From: Diospyros lotus
Taxonomy: Eukaryota > Streptophyta > Magnoliopsida > Ericales > Ebenaceae
NCBI RefSeq assembly: GCF_014633365.1
Contig: NC_068346.1
Coordinates: 36,333,191-36,397,190, forward strand
Length of the DNA stretch: 64,000 nucleotides
Direction: 5' to 3'
A program made the position numbers and the translations under genes. Positions 62,762 to 64,000 of the stretch are shown here, in pieces (positions within the stretch are counted from its first letter, which is position 1; the number at the start of each line of letters is the position of its first letter). Under the pieces are notes generated by a model, which did no database searches, was not told where the DNA came from, and saw only the letters and a program-made list of their open reading frames with translations.

Positions 62762-63278
62762 AAAGAAGAAAGGGAATGATGGGTCAATCGCAGATCCCCA
62801 ATTGAAGTAGGGGAAGGAAGGGTCAATTACGACTCGTGGGTCGCCAATCAAAGTAAAGAAGAAGGGTCGAGATTGATTAGATAGCAATAGCTGACGAGAC
62901 ACTCAATTCTTCCATTCGGGTCAAAGGAAAAATAAAGCAAAGCCAAAGGTGAAAAGGAAGGCAGAATGAAACATTGGCTCAATCAGTTTTTCTTTCGTTT
63001 TTTCTTCTTTCCAACTCACATTGCGTGTAACTATTGAGATAAATTGAGACAACAACGACCAATCAAAAACTCAATTCTTCCATTTGGGTTGATGAAAGAC
63101 AAGAGTAAAGACGAAGGCCGAAGATGAAGAGGAAGGCATAAGAAAGGAACAGTTCAGTCCATTCTTCTTATGTTCTTCATTTCTTTTGTTTTTCTTCTTT
63201 TTATCTCACCTCACATGTAACTCACTAATTATTTTAAATTAAATTAGGTAGTCAATAAATATAAATTATAAAGATTAA
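62762..63278. other. Spacer with a weak internal duplication
   Basis: 'actcaattcttccat' with '[c/t]gggt' occurs near 62902 and 63073, each followed by 'gaaggcagaatgaa'- or 'gaaggcataagaaa'-like text. This suggests an old tandem duplication of about 170 bases. No gene. Confidence 0.45.
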
Positions 63279-63480
63279 GACCATGTTCTCTTTACTATTT
63301 TTAGTTTTCAATTTTTTAAAATAGTAAAAACGTGTTTCCTTTTATATTTTTTAAAACACAATTTCAAAAACAAGAAAAAAATTTATAAAGAAAACTCAAA
63401 ACAATAGAAAAATCATTTTGATTCTTTTCATCACAAATATACTCAAAATTTTCAAAACACATAAAATATTACAAACAAGA
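63279..63480. mobile_element. TIR MITE, family 1, truncated copy C
   Basis: The left half only matches copies A and B ('atgttctctttactattttt', 'aaaactcaaaacaat', 'aaaacac'). The right half is missing. Confidence 0.6.
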
Positions 63481-63489
63481 AGTAGGAGT

Positions 63490-63715
63490 GAGCACAACTT
63501 CGGTTAAACCGAAGTAACCGAATCGAATCGATCGAACTTATCAGTTCGGTTCGGTTATTTTTTTTTTTAAATTTTGATTCGGTTAATTTTAAAAAAAAAA
63601 AATCGATTTTCGGTGTTCAGGTCGGTTATTTACTTGAAATAACTGAAATACCCGAATCGAACCCATAACCCATCCTCCTGTGACCGCCCCCCCCCCCCGG
63701 GCACCCGAACCGAAA
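63490..63715. repeat. 'Cggttcggtt'-type dispersed repeat
   Basis: Dense 'aaccgaag', 'aaccgaatcgaatcg', 'agttcggttcggtt' and 'cacccgaaccg' motifs. Similar in kind to 1310-1715. Contains a C-run at about 63686-63698. Confidence 0.45.
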
Positions 63716-64000
63716 ATATTACTCGCCCATAAGTCCTTGACCCAAGTTGGGTCACCCAGCAACATCCCCCCTCGTGAGATAGACACTCACCTGGATCTGG
63801 AGACCAAGACCGACTGATAGAGAGAGAGAGAGCCCCCAGCAGATCGCACAAATTGATCGATTTTGTGTCCGTTGGTGCGTCGCCATCGATGAAGGTCACC
63901 TACGCCTTCGCCGTAGGCAGTCGGTTGCGCCCGCCTTTCACTTCGCGGTCCGGTCGTCCCCTTCGTCTCCTTCGTCAGACCCACACCAACGCCATTTCAT

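Noticed and set aside
63589..63984. Overlapping minus-strand frames at the right edge
   Set aside because: They overlap a dispersed repeat and a C-run and have no domain; the window ends before a judgement is possible.

Overview
This window is nuclear DNA from a flowering plant, most likely a woody dicot. The evidence is the split genes with GT-AG introns, the AT-rich spacers packed with plant-type transposable elements (Cassandra TRIM, Au-type SINE, Ty1/copia, Ty3/gypsy, hAT-like and Mutator-like MITEs), and proteins that are plant-specific or have clear plant orthologues. The species cannot be named from the sequence alone. No CRISPR arrays, operons or other prokaryotic features are present.

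Four protein-coding genes can be supported. (1) 2.5-8.2 kb, + strand: delta subunit of the COPI coatomer, 11 coding exons that join into an uninterrupted 529-residue frame. Just behind its stop codon lies a decayed piece of small-subunit rRNA of mitochondrial type. (2) 11.0-31.3 kb, - strand: a 13-coding-exon gene for an 853-residue protein with an N-terminal bromodomain, four consecutive homologous Gln/His/Pro-rich exons, and a C-terminal plant 'transposase (Ptta/En/Spm)' domain. Its frame is intact although its introns hold a broken copia element carrying a hAT-like insertion, a SINE and, in the 5'UTR intron, a decayed gypsy element with both LTRs. (3) 38.0-48.8 kb, + strand: the POLLUX/DMI1 nuclear cation channel, 12 exons, 953 residues, with two large inverted repeats in neighbouring introns and a short upstream ORF. 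(4) 57.7-58.4 kb, + strand: an intronless 237-residue coiled-coil protein of the WEB/DUF827 type.

The rest is mostly repeat landscape. From left to right: a diverged direct repeat (0-2.4 kb); an inverted-repeat MITE (9.3 kb); copia and hAT-like elements (12.8-15.7 kb); SINE (20.1 kb); gypsy element (24.9-30.2 kb); a palindromic foldback element (32.8 kb) with a second family member at 62.0 kb; a TIR element (34.2 kb); a complete Cassandra TRIM with 5S rRNA-like LTRs and exact 5-bp target duplication (36.9 kb); MITEs (49.3, 49.7, 50.8 and 53.4 kb); a Pack-MULE-like unit with GC-rich contents (52.2 kb); a solo LTR nested in a TIR element (54.1-55.7 kb); and a small hAT-like element (62.5 kb).

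The genes do not form a pathway. COPD acts in Golgi-ER vesicle coats, the bromodomain protein probably at chromatin, POLLUX in the nuclear envelope calcium-spiking machinery, and the WEB protein is structural. The most unusual items are the bromodomain/transposase-domain fusion with its duplicated exons, the long hairpins inside POLLUX, and the paired G-tract and C-tract flanking one COPD exon. All exon borders were deduced by reading splice signals, frame and family knowledge; no transcript data were available.
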